Shown piece after piece: positions 18,415 through 27,293 of a stretch of 64,000 nucleotides of DNA. The number at the start of each line of letters is the position of its first letter. The stretch's first letter is position 1. Origin of the DNA: Ruegeria discodermiae (lineage in GTDB: Bacteria; Pseudomonadota; Alphaproteobacteria; Rhodobacterales; Rhodobacteraceae); the NCBI RefSeq assembly GCF_030758345.1, contig NZ_JAVAMO010000021.1, positions 1-64,000 on the forward strand. Direction: 5' to 3'. Both the position numbers and the translations under genes were made by a program. The notes below the pieces were generated by a model. It had not been told where the DNA came from and ran no database searches. It worked only from the letters and a program-made list of their open reading frames with translations.

Positions 18415-19866
18415 TCACCCTCCTATATGGCGCCAGCGGCGGTCGTCACGATGCATCAGCATAAGCGCTTCTTCGGGGCCGGAACTGCCCGGATCATAAG
18501 CTGCTGGCCGATCGCCGCTTTCTTCCCAGTTTCGGATGATGGGATCAACCCAGGCCCAGGCCGCCTCGACCTCATCGCCGCGCATGAACAGCGTCTGATC
18601 GCCGCGGATCACATCCATCACCAACCGCTCATAGGCGTCCTGCTGACGCATATCCGCGCCCAGCGCCTCGGCAAAGCTCATATCCAGCGACACCTCGGAC
18701 AGGCGCAATCCGCCCGGTCCGGGGTCCTTGATCGTGGTGCGCAGGGTGATCCCCTCATCCGGTTGCAGGCGGATTACCAGAACGTTGCCGCGCAACCGAC
18801 CCACATTGGGGAAGATCGTATGGGGCGGGTCCCGGAACACCACAGCGATCTCGGATTCCCGCGCCCGCAGCCGCTTGCCCGTGCGTAGATAAAACGGCGT
18901 GCCGGACCAGCGCCAATTGGCGACGCTGACCTTCATAGCGATGAAGCTTTCGGTATTGCTGGCGGGATTGCCGACGTGGTCGCGATAGCTGTCGCCGCCC
19001 GTGTCGGCCCGGTACTGGCCACGCGCGATATCGGCGGAGTCAACCGGTTCCAGCGCTTCGATCACCTTGACCTTTTCGTCACGCACCGCGTTGGGCGTGA
19101 ATTTCGAGGGTGGCTCCATCGCGGTCAGGCACAAGAGCTGCACCAGATGGTTCTGCACCATATCCCGCATCGCGCCGGACTGATCATAATAGGCCCCGCG
19201 CCCGTCGATACCGATGCTTTCGGCCACCGTGATCTGCACATGGTCCACATGGGTGGCATTCCAGAGCGGCTCGAACAGCGAGTTGGCAAAGCGCAGCGCC
19301 ATCAGGTTCTGCACCGTTTCCTTGCCCAGATAATGGTCGATCCGGTAAATCTGATGCTCTTCGAAACAGGCCCGCAGCCCTTCGTTCAGGGCACGGGCCG
19401 AGGCCAGATCGCGGCCAAAGGGTTTTTCAACGACGATCCGGCTGTCCGGCGTGGCCAGACCGCAATCGTGCAGGCGCCCAGCGATATCGGCAAAAAGCGA
19501 GGGGCCGACCGAGAGGTAGAAGGCCCGCACCACATCCGGCCTGAGTGTCTGCGCCAATTCCTGCCAACCCTGTTCGGAGGAGACATCGACCGTCACATAA
19601 TCCAGACGCTCAAGGAACGCCGCCAATGTCTTGGCGCGAGTCGGGCTGTCGGGCGTGAACTGCTCGATGGCGTCTTTGGTGGCCTGACGAAACGCCTCTG
19701 CATCCATCTCGGTCCGGGCGGAACCGATGATGCGCGCTTCGGGCGGCATCTGACCGACCTCGAAGCGGTGAAACAGACCCGGCAAGATCTTGCGTTTCGC
19801 CAGATCACCGGTCGCACCGAACAGGACGAGGTCAAAGGGGTCCACGGGGATGACACGCGACACCAT
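18415..19866 (-). CDS. zwf: glucose-6-phosphate 1-dehydrogenase
   Basis: A 483-residue enzyme oxidising glucose 6-phosphate to 6-phosphogluconolactone with NAD(P). The nucleotide-binding motif [12 protein letters not shown] lies near residue 15, and the active-site motif [13 protein letters not shown] contains the catalytic histidine and lysine. The start at 19866 gives the family length; the in-frame extension to 19986 would cover the putative operator and promoter. It is the first gene of zwf-edd-eda. A LacI-type operator sits 57-70 bases upstream. 6-Phosphogluconolactonase, often adjacent, is not in this operon. Confidence 0.95.
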   Translation of the reverse strand: MVSRVIPVDPFDLVLFGATGDLAKRKILPGLFHRFEVGQMPPEARIIGSARTEMDAEAFRQATKDAIEQFTPDSPTRAKTLAAFLERLDYVTVDVSSEQGWQELAQTLRPDVVRAFYLSVGPSLFADIAGRLHDCGLATPDSRIVVEKPFGRDLASARALNEGLRACFEEHQIYRIDHYLGKETVQNLMALRFANSLFEPLWNATHVDHVQITVAESIGIDGRGAYYDQSGAMRDMVQNHLVQLLCLTAMEPPSKFTPNAVRDEKVKVIEALEPVDSADIARGQYRADTGGDSYRDHVGNPASNTESFIAMKVSVANWRWSGTPFYLRTGKRLRARESEIAVVFRDPPHTIFPNVGRLRGNVLVIRLQPDEGITLRTTIKDPGPGGLRLSEVSLDMSFAEALGADMRQQDAYERLVMDVIRGDQTLFMRGDEVEAAWAWVDPIIRNWEESGDRPAAYDPGSSGPEEALMLMHRDDRRWRHIGG

Positions 19867-19922
19867 GGCTTGGCTCCGGTTCTGGCCTGCAGGCGGGTTG
19901 CTACCCGCCGCATAGCGGTCAC

Positions 19923-19936
19923 TGTTAGCGATAACA
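19923..19936. promoter_or_regulatory. LacI-family-type operator upstream of zwf-edd-eda
   Basis: TGTTAGCGATAACA is a 14-bp inverted repeat with the central CG typical of LacI-family operators and only one mismatch between half sites. It resembles the E. coli GntR (LacI-family gluconate repressor) consensus, TGTTA-N4-TAACA. It lies in the only gap preceding the Entner-Doudoroff operon. No LacI-family gene is in the window. Confidence 0.6.
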
Positions 19937-20018
19937 TTCACCGGCTTAATTGCCGATCTGAACCCGAATTGCAAGAGTGAACTCACTCAAACGGTCCAAA
20001 GCCCCGTCTCGCCGCCGG

Positions 20019-22262
20019 TTATCGGTTCTGCCGAAACCATTCCATCACCGCCGGGCGCACGCTTTGTTCCCCTCGATGGCGGGCATCGAGGATGACCTTG
20101 CGCAGATCATCAAGGTTTGTCCGCAACAGCAGGCTTTTGACCGGTCCGATAGAGGCCGGGCGCATGGACAGCGTCCGCATCCCCATCGCGGCCAGGCACA
20201 CCGCCTCGACCGGGCGGCCCGCATCCTCGCCACAGAAACTCAACGACGTGCCCGATATGGCACAGCGTTCCACGATCCGTTCGATCAGGCTGAGGAAGCT
20301 CACGTTCAGTGTGTCATAGCGGCGGCGCACGCGCTCGTTCTCGCGGTCGGCGGCAAAGAAGAACTGCTTCAAATCGTTGCCGCCGATGGACAGGAACCCG
20401 ACCTCGTCAAAGAATTTCTGCGGCGCGAAGGCAAGCGAGGGGGTTTCCAGCATCGCCCCCACCTCCAGCGTTTCGGGCAGCACATGGCCCAGCCGCTCCT
20501 CCAGAGCGATGGTCTTGTCGACCTCGGCGCGGGCCGTGCGGTATTCGTCAGCCTGCGCGACAAAGGGGAACATAATGGTCAGCGGCCGCCCGTTTGCGGC
20601 CCGGATCAGGGCCTGCAACTGCATCCGCATGATGCCCGGCTTGTCCAACCCAACCCGGATCGCGCGCCAGCCCAGCGCGGGGTTCGGTTCATCCGTGGGT
20701 TTCATATAAGGCAGAACCTTGTCGGAGCCGATATCGAGCGTGCGGAACACCACACGCTTGCCGCTCGCCGCGTCCAGCACCCGGCTGTAAAGCGCCACAA
20801 GTTCCGAGCGTCTGGGCATCTGGTTGCGCACCAGAAACTGCAATTCGGTCCGGAACAGCCCGACCCCTTCGGCCCCGGAACTGGGCAGTGAGGGCAGGTC
20901 CGCCATCAACCCGGCATTCATCACCAGGCTGATCTGCTTGCCATCAACGGTGATCGCAGGCTTATCCCGGATCGAGGCATAGCGTTCCTGCGCTTCGGCC
21001 TGCATCGCGATCTTGTCGCGGAAGGCGGTCACCACGGTGTCATCCGGGCGCAGATGCACGATGCCCTGATCGCCATCGACCATGATGTGATCGCCGTTCA
21101 GCGCCTCGGTCGTGATGCGCTTGGCGTGAACCACCAGCGGAATGGCCAGCGCGCGTGCGACGATGGTGGCGTGACTGCCGACCGACCCTTCCTCCAGCAC
21201 GATCCCGCGCAGGGACCGTCCATATTCCAGCAACTCGCCAGGCCCGATATTGCGCGCGATCAGAATCGGATCGGGCGGCAGATCGACGCCGGTCTCTTTG
21301 CCCTGCCCGGTCAGAATCCGCAGCAACCGGTTGCTGAGATCATCCAGATCCGCCAGCCGTTCGCGCAGATAGGCGTCCGACACCTGCTCCATCCGGGCGC
21401 GCGCCTGGGATTGTTCCTTTTCAACGGCAGCCTCAGCACTCAACCCCCGCGCGATATCCTCCTCCATCCGGCGCATCCAGCCTTTGGAATTAGCAAACAT
21501 CCGATAGGCTTCGAGAACCTGCAACTGCTCCTTGTCACCGTTCTGCGACATCTCAAGCATCTTGTTGACGCCGACCCGCAGCTCTTCGACCGCTTCTTTG
21601 AGACGGGCATGCTCGGCATGAGGGTCATCCGCGATTGGATTGGTGATGACAACACGCGGCTCGTGCAGCCACACATGCCCTTCGGCAGTGCCTTCCTGAC
21701 CCGTGCCGCCACGCAAAAGCACCGATTGCTGGTGCAAGGGCGACAGGGCCGCGCCCTCGCCGACAAAGGCACCAAGCTCGGTCATCTCGGCCAGAACCAT
21801 GGCCACCACTTCCAGCGCATAGACCTCATCGGCGAGGTATTCACGCGTGTCGCGGGACTGCACGACCAGCACGCCCAGCTTCTCTCCAAGCCGCTGGATC
21901 GGGATGCCGAGGAAAGAGGAAAACCGCTCTTCGCCGGTTTCTGGCATGAAGCGGAAGCCCTTGGCCGCAGGCGCATCGGGCGTGTTCACAACCTTGCCAT
22001 AGCGGGCAACCCGGCCAACCAGCCCCTCGCCCATCCGCATCCGGGTCTGGTGCACGGCCTCCGCTTTCAAGCCTTCGGTTGCGCAAAGCTCCAGCGTATC
22101 CTCATCCCGGAACAGGTAGATGGAACAGACCTCTGTGCCCATGCTGTTGGCAATCAGATGGGTGATTTTGTCCAGACGTTCCTGACCAGCGGAATCGCTG
22201 GCCATGGCCTCGCGCAGACGCCCGAGGAGTTTTCTGGATCCGCTTTCCGTACTATCTGCCAT
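20019..22262 (-). CDS. ptsP: phosphoenolpyruvate-protein phosphotransferase, nitrogen PTS (EI-Ntr)
   Basis: A 747-residue EI-Ntr. An N-terminal GAF sensor domain (about residues 20-160, starting GQERLDKITHLIANSMGTEV) distinguishes it from sugar enzyme I. The phosphohistidine domain has GSHATIVARALAIPLV, and the C-terminal PEP-binding barrel has VFRTLDIGSDK, SIGGNDLKQFFFAADREN and SFCGEDAGRP. It autophosphorylates from PEP and passes the phosphate to NPr and EIIA-Ntr, linking nitrogen and carbon status to regulation. It lies 48 bases downstream of lysC, an arrangement common in alphaproteobacteria. NPr and EIIA genes are not present in the window. Confidence 0.95.
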   Translation of the reverse strand: MADSTESGSRKLLGRLREAMASDSAGQERLDKITHLIANSMGTEVCSIYLFRDEDTLELCATEGLKAEAVHQTRMRMGEGLVGRVARYGKVVNTPDAPAAKGFRFMPETGEERFSSFLGIPIQRLGEKLGVLVVQSRDTREYLADEVYALEVVAMVLAEMTELGAFVGEGAALSPLHQQSVLLRGGTGQEGTAEGHVWLHEPRVVITNPIADDPHAEHARLKEAVEELRVGVNKMLEMSQNGDKEQLQVLEAYRMFANSKGWMRRMEEDIARGLSAEAAVEKEQSQARARMEQVSDAYLRERLADLDDLSNRLLRILTGQGKETGVDLPPDPILIARNIGPGELLEYGRSLRGIVLEEGSVGSHATIVARALAIPLVVHAKRITTEALNGDHIMVDGDQGIVHLRPDDTVVTAFRDKIAMQAEAQERYASIRDKPAITVDGKQISLVMNAGLMADLPSLPSSGAEGVGLFRTELQFLVRNQMPRRSELVALYSRVLDAASGKRVVFRTLDIGSDKVLPYMKPTDEPNPALGWRAIRVGLDKPGIMRMQLQALIRAANGRPLTIMFPFVAQADEYRTARAEVDKTIALEERLGHVLPETLEVGAMLETPSLAFAPQKFFDEVGFLSIGGNDLKQFFFAADRENERVRRRYDTLNVSFLSLIERIVERCAISGTSLSFCGEDAGRPVEAVCLAAMGMRTLSMRPASIGPVKSLLLRTNLDDLRKVILDARHRGEQSVRPAVMEWFRQNR

Positions 22263-22310
22263 GGGCCCCGTTCAATCTGATTTGACCGGCGGCCTTAGGG
22301 CGTGTCTGCC

Positions 22311-23549
22311 TCAGGCTGCCTTGTCCAAGTCAAACGCATCATGCAGCGCCTGAACAGCAAGTTCCATGTATTTCCGATCAATCAGAACCGAAATCTTTAT
22401 CTCGGAGGTTGTGATGACGCGGATGTTGATTCCTTCATCAGAAAGTATCTTGAACATCTTGGCCGCAACCCCTGATTGTGACCGCATTCCGATCCCCACC
22501 ACCGAAACCTTGGCGACGTCTTCGTCAGCAACCAGCTCAGCATAGTTCAGCTCGCCCGCATCCTTGATCTCCTGCAGCGCCTTTTCCGAGCGCGTCACCT
22601 GATCGGTGGGGCAGGAGAAGGTCATGTCGGTACGCCCTTCATCCGAGATGTTCTGCACGATCATGTCCACATTCACCCCCGCCTCGCTGAGCGCGGTGAA
22701 GATGGTGGCGGCGATGCCGGGGCGGTCGGCGACCGAGACCAGCGTCATCTTTGCTTCGTCGCGGGAATAGGCCACACCGGCCACGACATTGGATTCCATA
22801 ATATCCTCCTCGGCACAGACCAGCGTGCCCGCATTATCGGATTGTTCCTCGAAACTGGACAGCACGCGCAGCCGCACGCCAAAGCGCATGGCCAGTTCGA
22901 CCGAGCGGGTCTGCAGCACTTTGGCCCCGAGCGAGGCCAGTTCCAGCATCTCCTCGAACGAGATCTTGTCCAGCTTGCGCGCCTTGTCGCAGATGCGCGG
23001 ATCGGTGGTATAGACGCCATCCACATCGGTGTAGATGTCGCAGCGTTCAGCGTCGAAAGCGGCGGCAAAGGCGACGGCAGTGGTGTCCGAGCCACCCCGG
23101 CCCAGAGTGGTGATGCGACCCTCGGGGCTGAGCCCCTGAAAGCCCGCGACCACCGCCACTTTCATGCCTTCGGCGAACTTCGCATTGATGTTCTCGGTCG
23201 GGATCTCTTCGATCCGGGCCTGGCTGTGGGCGGAGGTGGTCAGCAGCGGCACCTGCCAGCCCTGCCAGCTGCGCGCGGGCACATCCATTTCCTGTAGGGT
23301 CAGCGCCATCAGACCGGCAGTGACATTCTCGCCCGAGGACACAACCGCATCATATTCTCGGGCATCATAAAGCGGCGAGGTATCATCGACCCAGCCGACC
23401 AGTTCGTTGGTCTTGCCCGACATGGCCGAAACGATGACGATCACGTCATAGCCCTTGGCCACTTCGACACCGACGCGTTTGGCCGCGCGGCGGATACGGT
23501 CGAGATTGGCCACCGAGGTGCCACCGAATTTCATCACGAGCGTGGGCAT
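22311..23549 (-). CDS. lysC: aspartate kinase
   Basis: A 412-residue enzyme that phosphorylates aspartate, the first step to lysine, threonine, methionine and diaminopimelate. Visible: KFGGTSVAN at the N-terminus, GRGGSDTTAVAFAAAF in the kinase domain, DVDGVYTTDPRI, and two C-terminal ACT domains (around VSVADRPGIAATIFTALSEA and VVGIGMRSQSGVAAKMFKIL) that bind feedback inhibitors. It is first in an operon with ptsP. No lysine riboswitch could be recognised in the 190 bases upstream. Confidence 0.95.
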   Translation of the reverse strand: MPTLVMKFGGTSVANLDRIRRAAKRVGVEVAKGYDVIVIVSAMSGKTNELVGWVDDTSPLYDAREYDAVVSSGENVTAGLMALTLQEMDVPARSWQGWQVPLLTTSAHSQARIEEIPTENINAKFAEGMKVAVVAGFQGLSPEGRITTLGRGGSDTTAVAFAAAFDAERCDIYTDVDGVYTTDPRICDKARKLDKISFEEMLELASLGAKVLQTRSVELAMRFGVRLRVLSSFEEQSDNAGTLVCAEEDIMESNVVAGVAYSRDEAKMTLVSVADRPGIAATIFTALSEAGVNVDMIVQNISDEGRTDMTFSCPTDQVTRSEKALQEIKDAGELNYAELVADEDVAKVSVVGIGMRSQSGVAAKMFKILSDEGINIRVITTSEIKISVLIDRKYMELAVQALHDAFDLDKAA

Positions 23550-23741
23550 AGGGCTTGTCGTCTCCGCGCCTTGGATTTGCGATCAGTGGGGTCTTATGCG
23601 AGGGGGCGCACAAGGGCAAGTGGGCATGCCGGTCCGGACCTGCCCCGTGACGCTGCGGACAGGCAGGGCCGCAACATCCCGCTTTACATTGCCGGGGGTG
23701 GCTGCCACCGTCCGGGCGATCAAAAGCCCAAAGGATTTCTC

Positions 23742-24098
23742 ATGCGTATTCTTGCTCTGGCCCTTACGCTCGCCGCCACACAAGGCGCAGCACAATCCGC
23801 GACCGTGTCCGGCACGGACGGCCAGAACGCATTGGGGACGGTGCCCTGCGCCGCGCTGGTGGATCAGCCTATCGCCGATTGCCCCGCCGAATTGCGCCGC
23901 AAGTACGATGGAGGGGCCACGCTGGCGGTACAACTGCCCACCGGAGAGGTGCGCCGCATCTATTTCGAGAATGGTGAGCCGACCTCGTCCAGTTCCACCT
24001 CGCCGATGAGCCACGAGGTCAGCGGAAACCTCATGGTGATCTTCATCGAGCCCAACGAGGTATTCGAGGTCCCGGCAAACGCCGTCAAACCTCAATAG
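23742..24098 (+). CDS. small exported protein of unknown function
   Basis: A 118-residue protein with a clear Sec signal peptide (MRILALALTLAATQGAAQS, cleavage probably after AQS or AQ). The mature part of about 100 residues has two cysteines (TVPCAAL and ADCPAEL) that could form a disulfide, a serine-rich patch (TSSSSTS) and a hydrophobic C-terminal beta-rich segment (NLMVIFIEPNEVFEVP). I do not recognise a family. The ATG at 23742 was chosen for the signal peptide. It is divergent from lysC and overlaps the convergent SDR gene by seven bases. Confidence 0.7.
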   Translation: MRILALALTLAATQGAAQSATVSGTDGQNALGTVPCAALVDQPIADCPAELRRKYDGGATLAVQLPTGEVRRIYFENGEPTSSSSTSPMSHEVSGNLMVIFIEPNEVFEVPANAVKPQ

Positions 24099-24730
24099 GC
24101 AATCGGCGATCCGTCCCAGGTTTCGAAACAACCCGTTGTCGCAAGCGAAAGCGCGTTGAACCGGTCGACAAGGCCTGACGTGGCCTCATCCACGTGTAGG
24201 TCGGCACCGGTTCCGCCCATATCCGTGCGCACCCAGCCCGGATGGTAGATGCCCACCGCGATGCCTTGCGGCTCAAGATCCGCCGCAAGGTTGCGCCCCA
24301 GATTGAGCACCGCTGCTTTCGAGGCCCGGTAGACATAGCTGCCACCCGGCGCGCGGGTGTGCGACGCCATGATTGAGGACAGCACAGCGATCTTGCCGCC
24401 AGCGACGCGAAGATTCGGCAACAGCGTCTGAACGGTCAGGAACACGCCGGTGACATTGGCCGCAAATGTCTGCGCCCAGATTTCGCTGTCGTAATCATCA
24501 AAGCTGTGCCCCTTGTCCAGATAAACCCCGGCATTGCAGATCAACAGATCGACCGCACGCCCGGCAAGCGTCTCAGCCATTCTTGCGTGCTGTTCCGGGT
24601 TGGTGACATCCAGAGTGATGGCCTCACTGCCATCACGCGCCGTCCCGGTGACCGCATGTCCGTGCGCGCGATAGCGTTCGGCCAAGGCCCGGCCAATGCC
24701 GCGATTGGCACCGGTGATCAGGACATGCAT
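24092..24730 (-). CDS. short-chain dehydrogenase/reductase
   Basis: A 212-residue classical SDR with an N-terminal Rossmann fold. Visible: TGANRGIG (cofactor glycine motif), ICNAG (the NNAG-equivalent), the catalytic serine in VLSSIMASH, and YRASK as the YxxxK catalytic pair. Length is slightly short for the class (about 230-250) because the C-terminal substrate region is trimmed. The substrate is unknown. One base separates it from the upstream DUF1178 gene, so the two are co-transcribed. Confidence 0.88.
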   Translation of the reverse strand: MHVLITGANRGIGRALAERYRAHGHAVTGTARDGSEAITLDVTNPEQHARMAETLAGRAVDLLICNAGVYLDKGHSFDDYDSEIWAQTFAANVTGVFLTVQTLLPNLRVAGGKIAVLSSIMASHTRAPGGSYVYRASKAAVLNLGRNLAADLEPQGIAVGIYHPGWVRTDMGGTGADLHVDEATSGLVDRFNALSLATTGCFETWDGSPIAY

Positions 24731-24731
24731 G

Positions 24732-25187
24732 TCAGTTCGACTTGCGATTCGGCATAAAGGGCAGCGGAGCGACCGGCACGCCATCCTCGACCAGCGCGCG
24801 TGCCTCGTCCAGCTTGGCCTCACCATAGATCGCGCGGGCGGGCGCATCGCCCAGATGCATCTTGCGCGCCTCGCTGACAAATTCACGCCCGACATAGTCG
24901 GAGGTGTCCTCGACCCGTTTGCGCAGCTCGGCAAGCGCCTGTTCAGCGGCGTTGCGCGGCACGCTCAGCGGTACCGCATCTTGTGTCTCGGGCGTGGGTT
25001 TAGGAGTTTCGGCCGCGTTGCGGGCCGGGCGGACGCGGGGCGTCATGATCGCCTTTTCCACCTGCACATCACCACAGATCGCGCAGGACACCATGCCCGC
25101 TGCCCGAAGCTTGTCATAGGCTGCTGCGGACTGAAACCAGCTGTCGAAACAGTGACCATGGCTACATTTTAACGCGTATTGAATCAT
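24732..25187 (-). CDS. DUF1178 family protein
   Basis: A 151-residue protein of a conserved proteobacterial family. The N-terminus reads MIQYALKCSHGHCFDSWFQS and is followed by a second cysteine pair (SCAICGD), giving a four-cysteine zinc-ribbon-like arrangement (C8, C13, C35 and C38). The middle is low-complexity and proline-rich, and the C-terminal part has the conserved FVSEARKMHLGDAPARAIYG segment. Function is not established. Probably first gene of an operon with the SDR. Confidence 0.85.
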   Translation of the reverse strand: MIQYALKCSHGHCFDSWFQSAAAYDKLRAAGMVSCAICGDVQVEKAIMTPRVRPARNAAETPKPTPETQDAVPLSVPRNAAEQALAELRKRVEDTSDYVGREFVSEARKMHLGDAPARAIYGEAKLDEARALVEDGVPVAPLPFMPNRKSN

Positions 25188-25298
25188 CTAACTTCCAAAA
25201 CCCGAGGTTCTGATTATGTCATACAAGCTGGGCGCTTAACATCAAAATAAACTTGTCGAGGATAACTCAGAATTGACGCAGGGGAAATTGAGCATCCT

Positions 25299-26063
25299 CT
25301 ACTGGTGTGGTGGTGGAAGATTCAATCTTGCAGCGAGAAGTGCGACCAAATCCTGCTGCGGCATGTCGGCATGGATGGCCAGCCTGCGCAGGCCGAAATG
25401 CACATGCGCCACCTGCTGATAATAGCGCGTATAGACATAGTTCGTCCCCGCCCCGGCTACGGCGCCAAGCAGCGGTACGGTCTGCGCCGCCAGTTTCTGC
25501 CCCAGAACGGTGGCCAGCCGCGGCGCAACCATCGCTATCAGCTTCTGCATCGCAGTGCCGGTCAGCGTCAGACGGACCGAGAGAAAGCCCAGATCGGCCC
25601 CGTCATCAACCTCCAGCGGTCCGGCGGCGGAAAAGACGCGCACGCAGTCAAACCGCACATTTTCGGCGGCAGGATCGAAGCCCTCGACCGCCGCAACCCC
25701 CTGAATGGCGCGCAGCAGCATGGTGGTTGTCAGCGGCAGTTCCACCAGAGCAGACGGCATCCCGCCCAAGCCCCCTGCCGCGCCCATAGCTGTGGTCACG
25801 GCGGTATTGACCCAAGGCTTCTGGTCGGGCACCGCCCGGCGAGAGCCCTGAGCGGCCTGCATCGCCACCTTGAGAGCCTGTTCCGTGCCGTTATACAGCC
25901 CTGCGCGCACCGGTCCGGGCAGCCGGTCCAGCAGCCCTTCGGCCTTGCCGCCCAGCAGGTTGAGCATCTGCACCCCGGCCCCTCCGGCGGATTTGTAGCA
26001 GGCAGCGATCCGATCCAGTTCGGCATCCAGATCGACCGGTGCCGGGGTAATGACATCATGCAT
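25299..26063 (-). CDS. EcsC family protein
   Basis: A 254-residue protein matching the EcsC family. It has an N-terminal helical part (LDRIAACYKSAGGAGVQMLN), a glycine/alanine-rich apolar region (TAMGAAGGLGGMPSALVELP) followed by TTMLLRAIQGVAAVEGFDP, and a second apolar segment (LLGAVAGAGTNYVYTRYY). EcsC proteins are named after a Bacillus operon next to an ABC exporter, but here no transporter is adjacent and the role is unknown. It is probably membrane-associated. Confidence 0.82.
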   Translation of the reverse strand: MHDVITPAPVDLDAELDRIAACYKSAGGAGVQMLNLLGGKAEGLLDRLPGPVRAGLYNGTEQALKVAMQAAQGSRRAVPDQKPWVNTAVTTAMGAAGGLGGMPSALVELPLTTTMLLRAIQGVAAVEGFDPAAENVRFDCVRVFSAAGPLEVDDGADLGFLSVRLTLTGTAMQKLIAMVAPRLATVLGQKLAAQTVPLLGAVAGAGTNYVYTRYYQQVAHVHFGLRRLAIHADMPQQDLVALLAARLNLPPPHQ

Positions 26064-26116
26064 CCGAAACTCTCCTGCCCTTCAAGATCGGGGGTGAGCC
26101 TGCGAAATTCAATGCT

Positions 26117-26605
26117 TTACCGACACCAGCGGGAAACGGCGCCCGAAATACCCCGCCACGCATCCGGAACCAGATCATGACCAAGAACCCGCTCCGGATT
26201 GGTCGGCGGCGGCATCTCGACCGCCTCCAGCCGGTCAAATCCGAAGCGGCCATAATAGGGCGCGTCGCCCACCAGCATCACCCGCTGCCAGCCCTTGTCG
26301 CGCCCGGCCTCCAACCCTTCCTGGATCAGAAAGCCGCCCAGACCTTCGCCCTGATGGGTCGGGTGCACCGCGATCGGCCCCAGCAGCAGCGCATCCGCCG
26401 CCCCCACATGCACCGGCCAGAACCGGATCGCACCCGCCAGCGTGCCATCACCGTCGCGCGCCACATGCGACAAGCCGCGCACCGGGTCCACCCCGTCGCG
26501 CAACCGGTACGAAGACAGCGCCTCGCGTCCCGGCGCGAAACAGAGGTCGAGCAGAGCCTCAACCTCCCACCAGTCATCGGGTTGTTCCGGCCTGACTTCG
26601 ATCAC
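26117..26605 (-). CDS. GNAT family N-acetyltransferase (YhbS-like)
   Basis: A 162-residue acetyltransferase using acetyl-CoA. The GNAT fold is visible from LLLGPIAVHPTHQGEGLGGFLIQEGLEAG, which contains the Q/RxxGxG/A pyrophosphate-binding loop, and DAPYYGRFGFDRLE near the C-terminus is typical of the YhbS-like subgroup. The start is GTG at 26605. The substrate is unknown. It is divergent from the flavin reductase, with 82 bases between. Confidence 0.82.
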   Translation of the reverse strand: MIEVRPEQPDDWWEVEALLDLCFAPGREALSSYRLRDGVDPVRGLSHVARDGDGTLAGAIRFWPVHVGAADALLLGPIAVHPTHQGEGLGGFLIQEGLEAGRDKGWQRVMLVGDAPYYGRFGFDRLEAVEMPPPTNPERVLGHDLVPDAWRGISGAVSRWCR

Positions 26606-26687
26606 CTGCCCGCGCGCCTTTCATTCAACGGTGGCAATCGCCCTATCACTTCGCTACCCCTTGGGCAAATGCTTGGAGACTCACGCA

Positions 26688-27293
26688 ATGTTCTATCGCC
26701 CCGAGGATGGCCACGGGCTGCCCCACAACCCGTTCAATGCCATCATCACACCGCGCCCCATCGGTTGGATATCCAGCCGGGATGGTCAGGGCGTGAACAA
26801 CCTCGCGCCTTATTCCTTCTTCAACGGCGTCGCTTATACACCGCCACAGGTGATGTTCGCCTCGACCGGCAGCAAGGAAGACCAGGAACAGGGCAAGGAC
26901 AGCCTGTCCAACATCCGCCAGACGGGCGTATTCTGCGTCAATATCGTCGAATACGCCTCCCGCGACGCCATGAATGCCAGTTCCGAAGCGCTGCCACATC
27001 ATGTGGACGAGTTCGCCCATGCAGGATTGGCCGCGCTGGACTGCGAAACCATCAACTGTTCGCGCATCGCAAACGCGCCCGCCGCTCTGGAATGCAAGCT
27101 GACGCAGATCGTGTCCCTGCCGGGCGCGTCGAACTATGTGGTCTTTGGCGAAGTGACCGGCATCCACCTGCGCGATGACTGCCTGCGCGATGGAGTCTTC
27201 GACGTAACCACTTATCAACCACTCGCGCGGCTGGGCTATCGTGACTATTCGGTGGTCACCGAGCTTTTCAGCCTTGCCCGGCCCGACGACTGA
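26688..27293 (+). CDS. flavin reductase-like FMN-binding protein
   Basis: A 201-residue split-barrel FMN-binding protein. The N-terminus (NPFNAIITPRPIGWISSRD) followed by LAPYSFFNGVAYTPPQVMFAS is the flavin-binding signature of the flavin reductase-like family, and SLSNIRQTGVFCVNIV and LECKLTQIVSLPGASNYVVFGEV complete the barrel. Family members supply reduced flavin to monooxygenases or act directly as reductases. GGAGA lies about 10 bases upstream of the ATG. Its stop overlaps the start of the next gene (TGATG). Confidence 0.88.
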   Translation: MFYRPEDGHGLPHNPFNAIITPRPIGWISSRDGQGVNNLAPYSFFNGVAYTPPQVMFASTGSKEDQEQGKDSLSNIRQTGVFCVNIVEYASRDAMNASSEALPHHVDEFAHAGLAALDCETINCSRIANAPAALECKLTQIVSLPGASNYVVFGEVTGIHLRDDCLRDGVFDVTTYQPLARLGYRDYSVVTELFSLARPDD

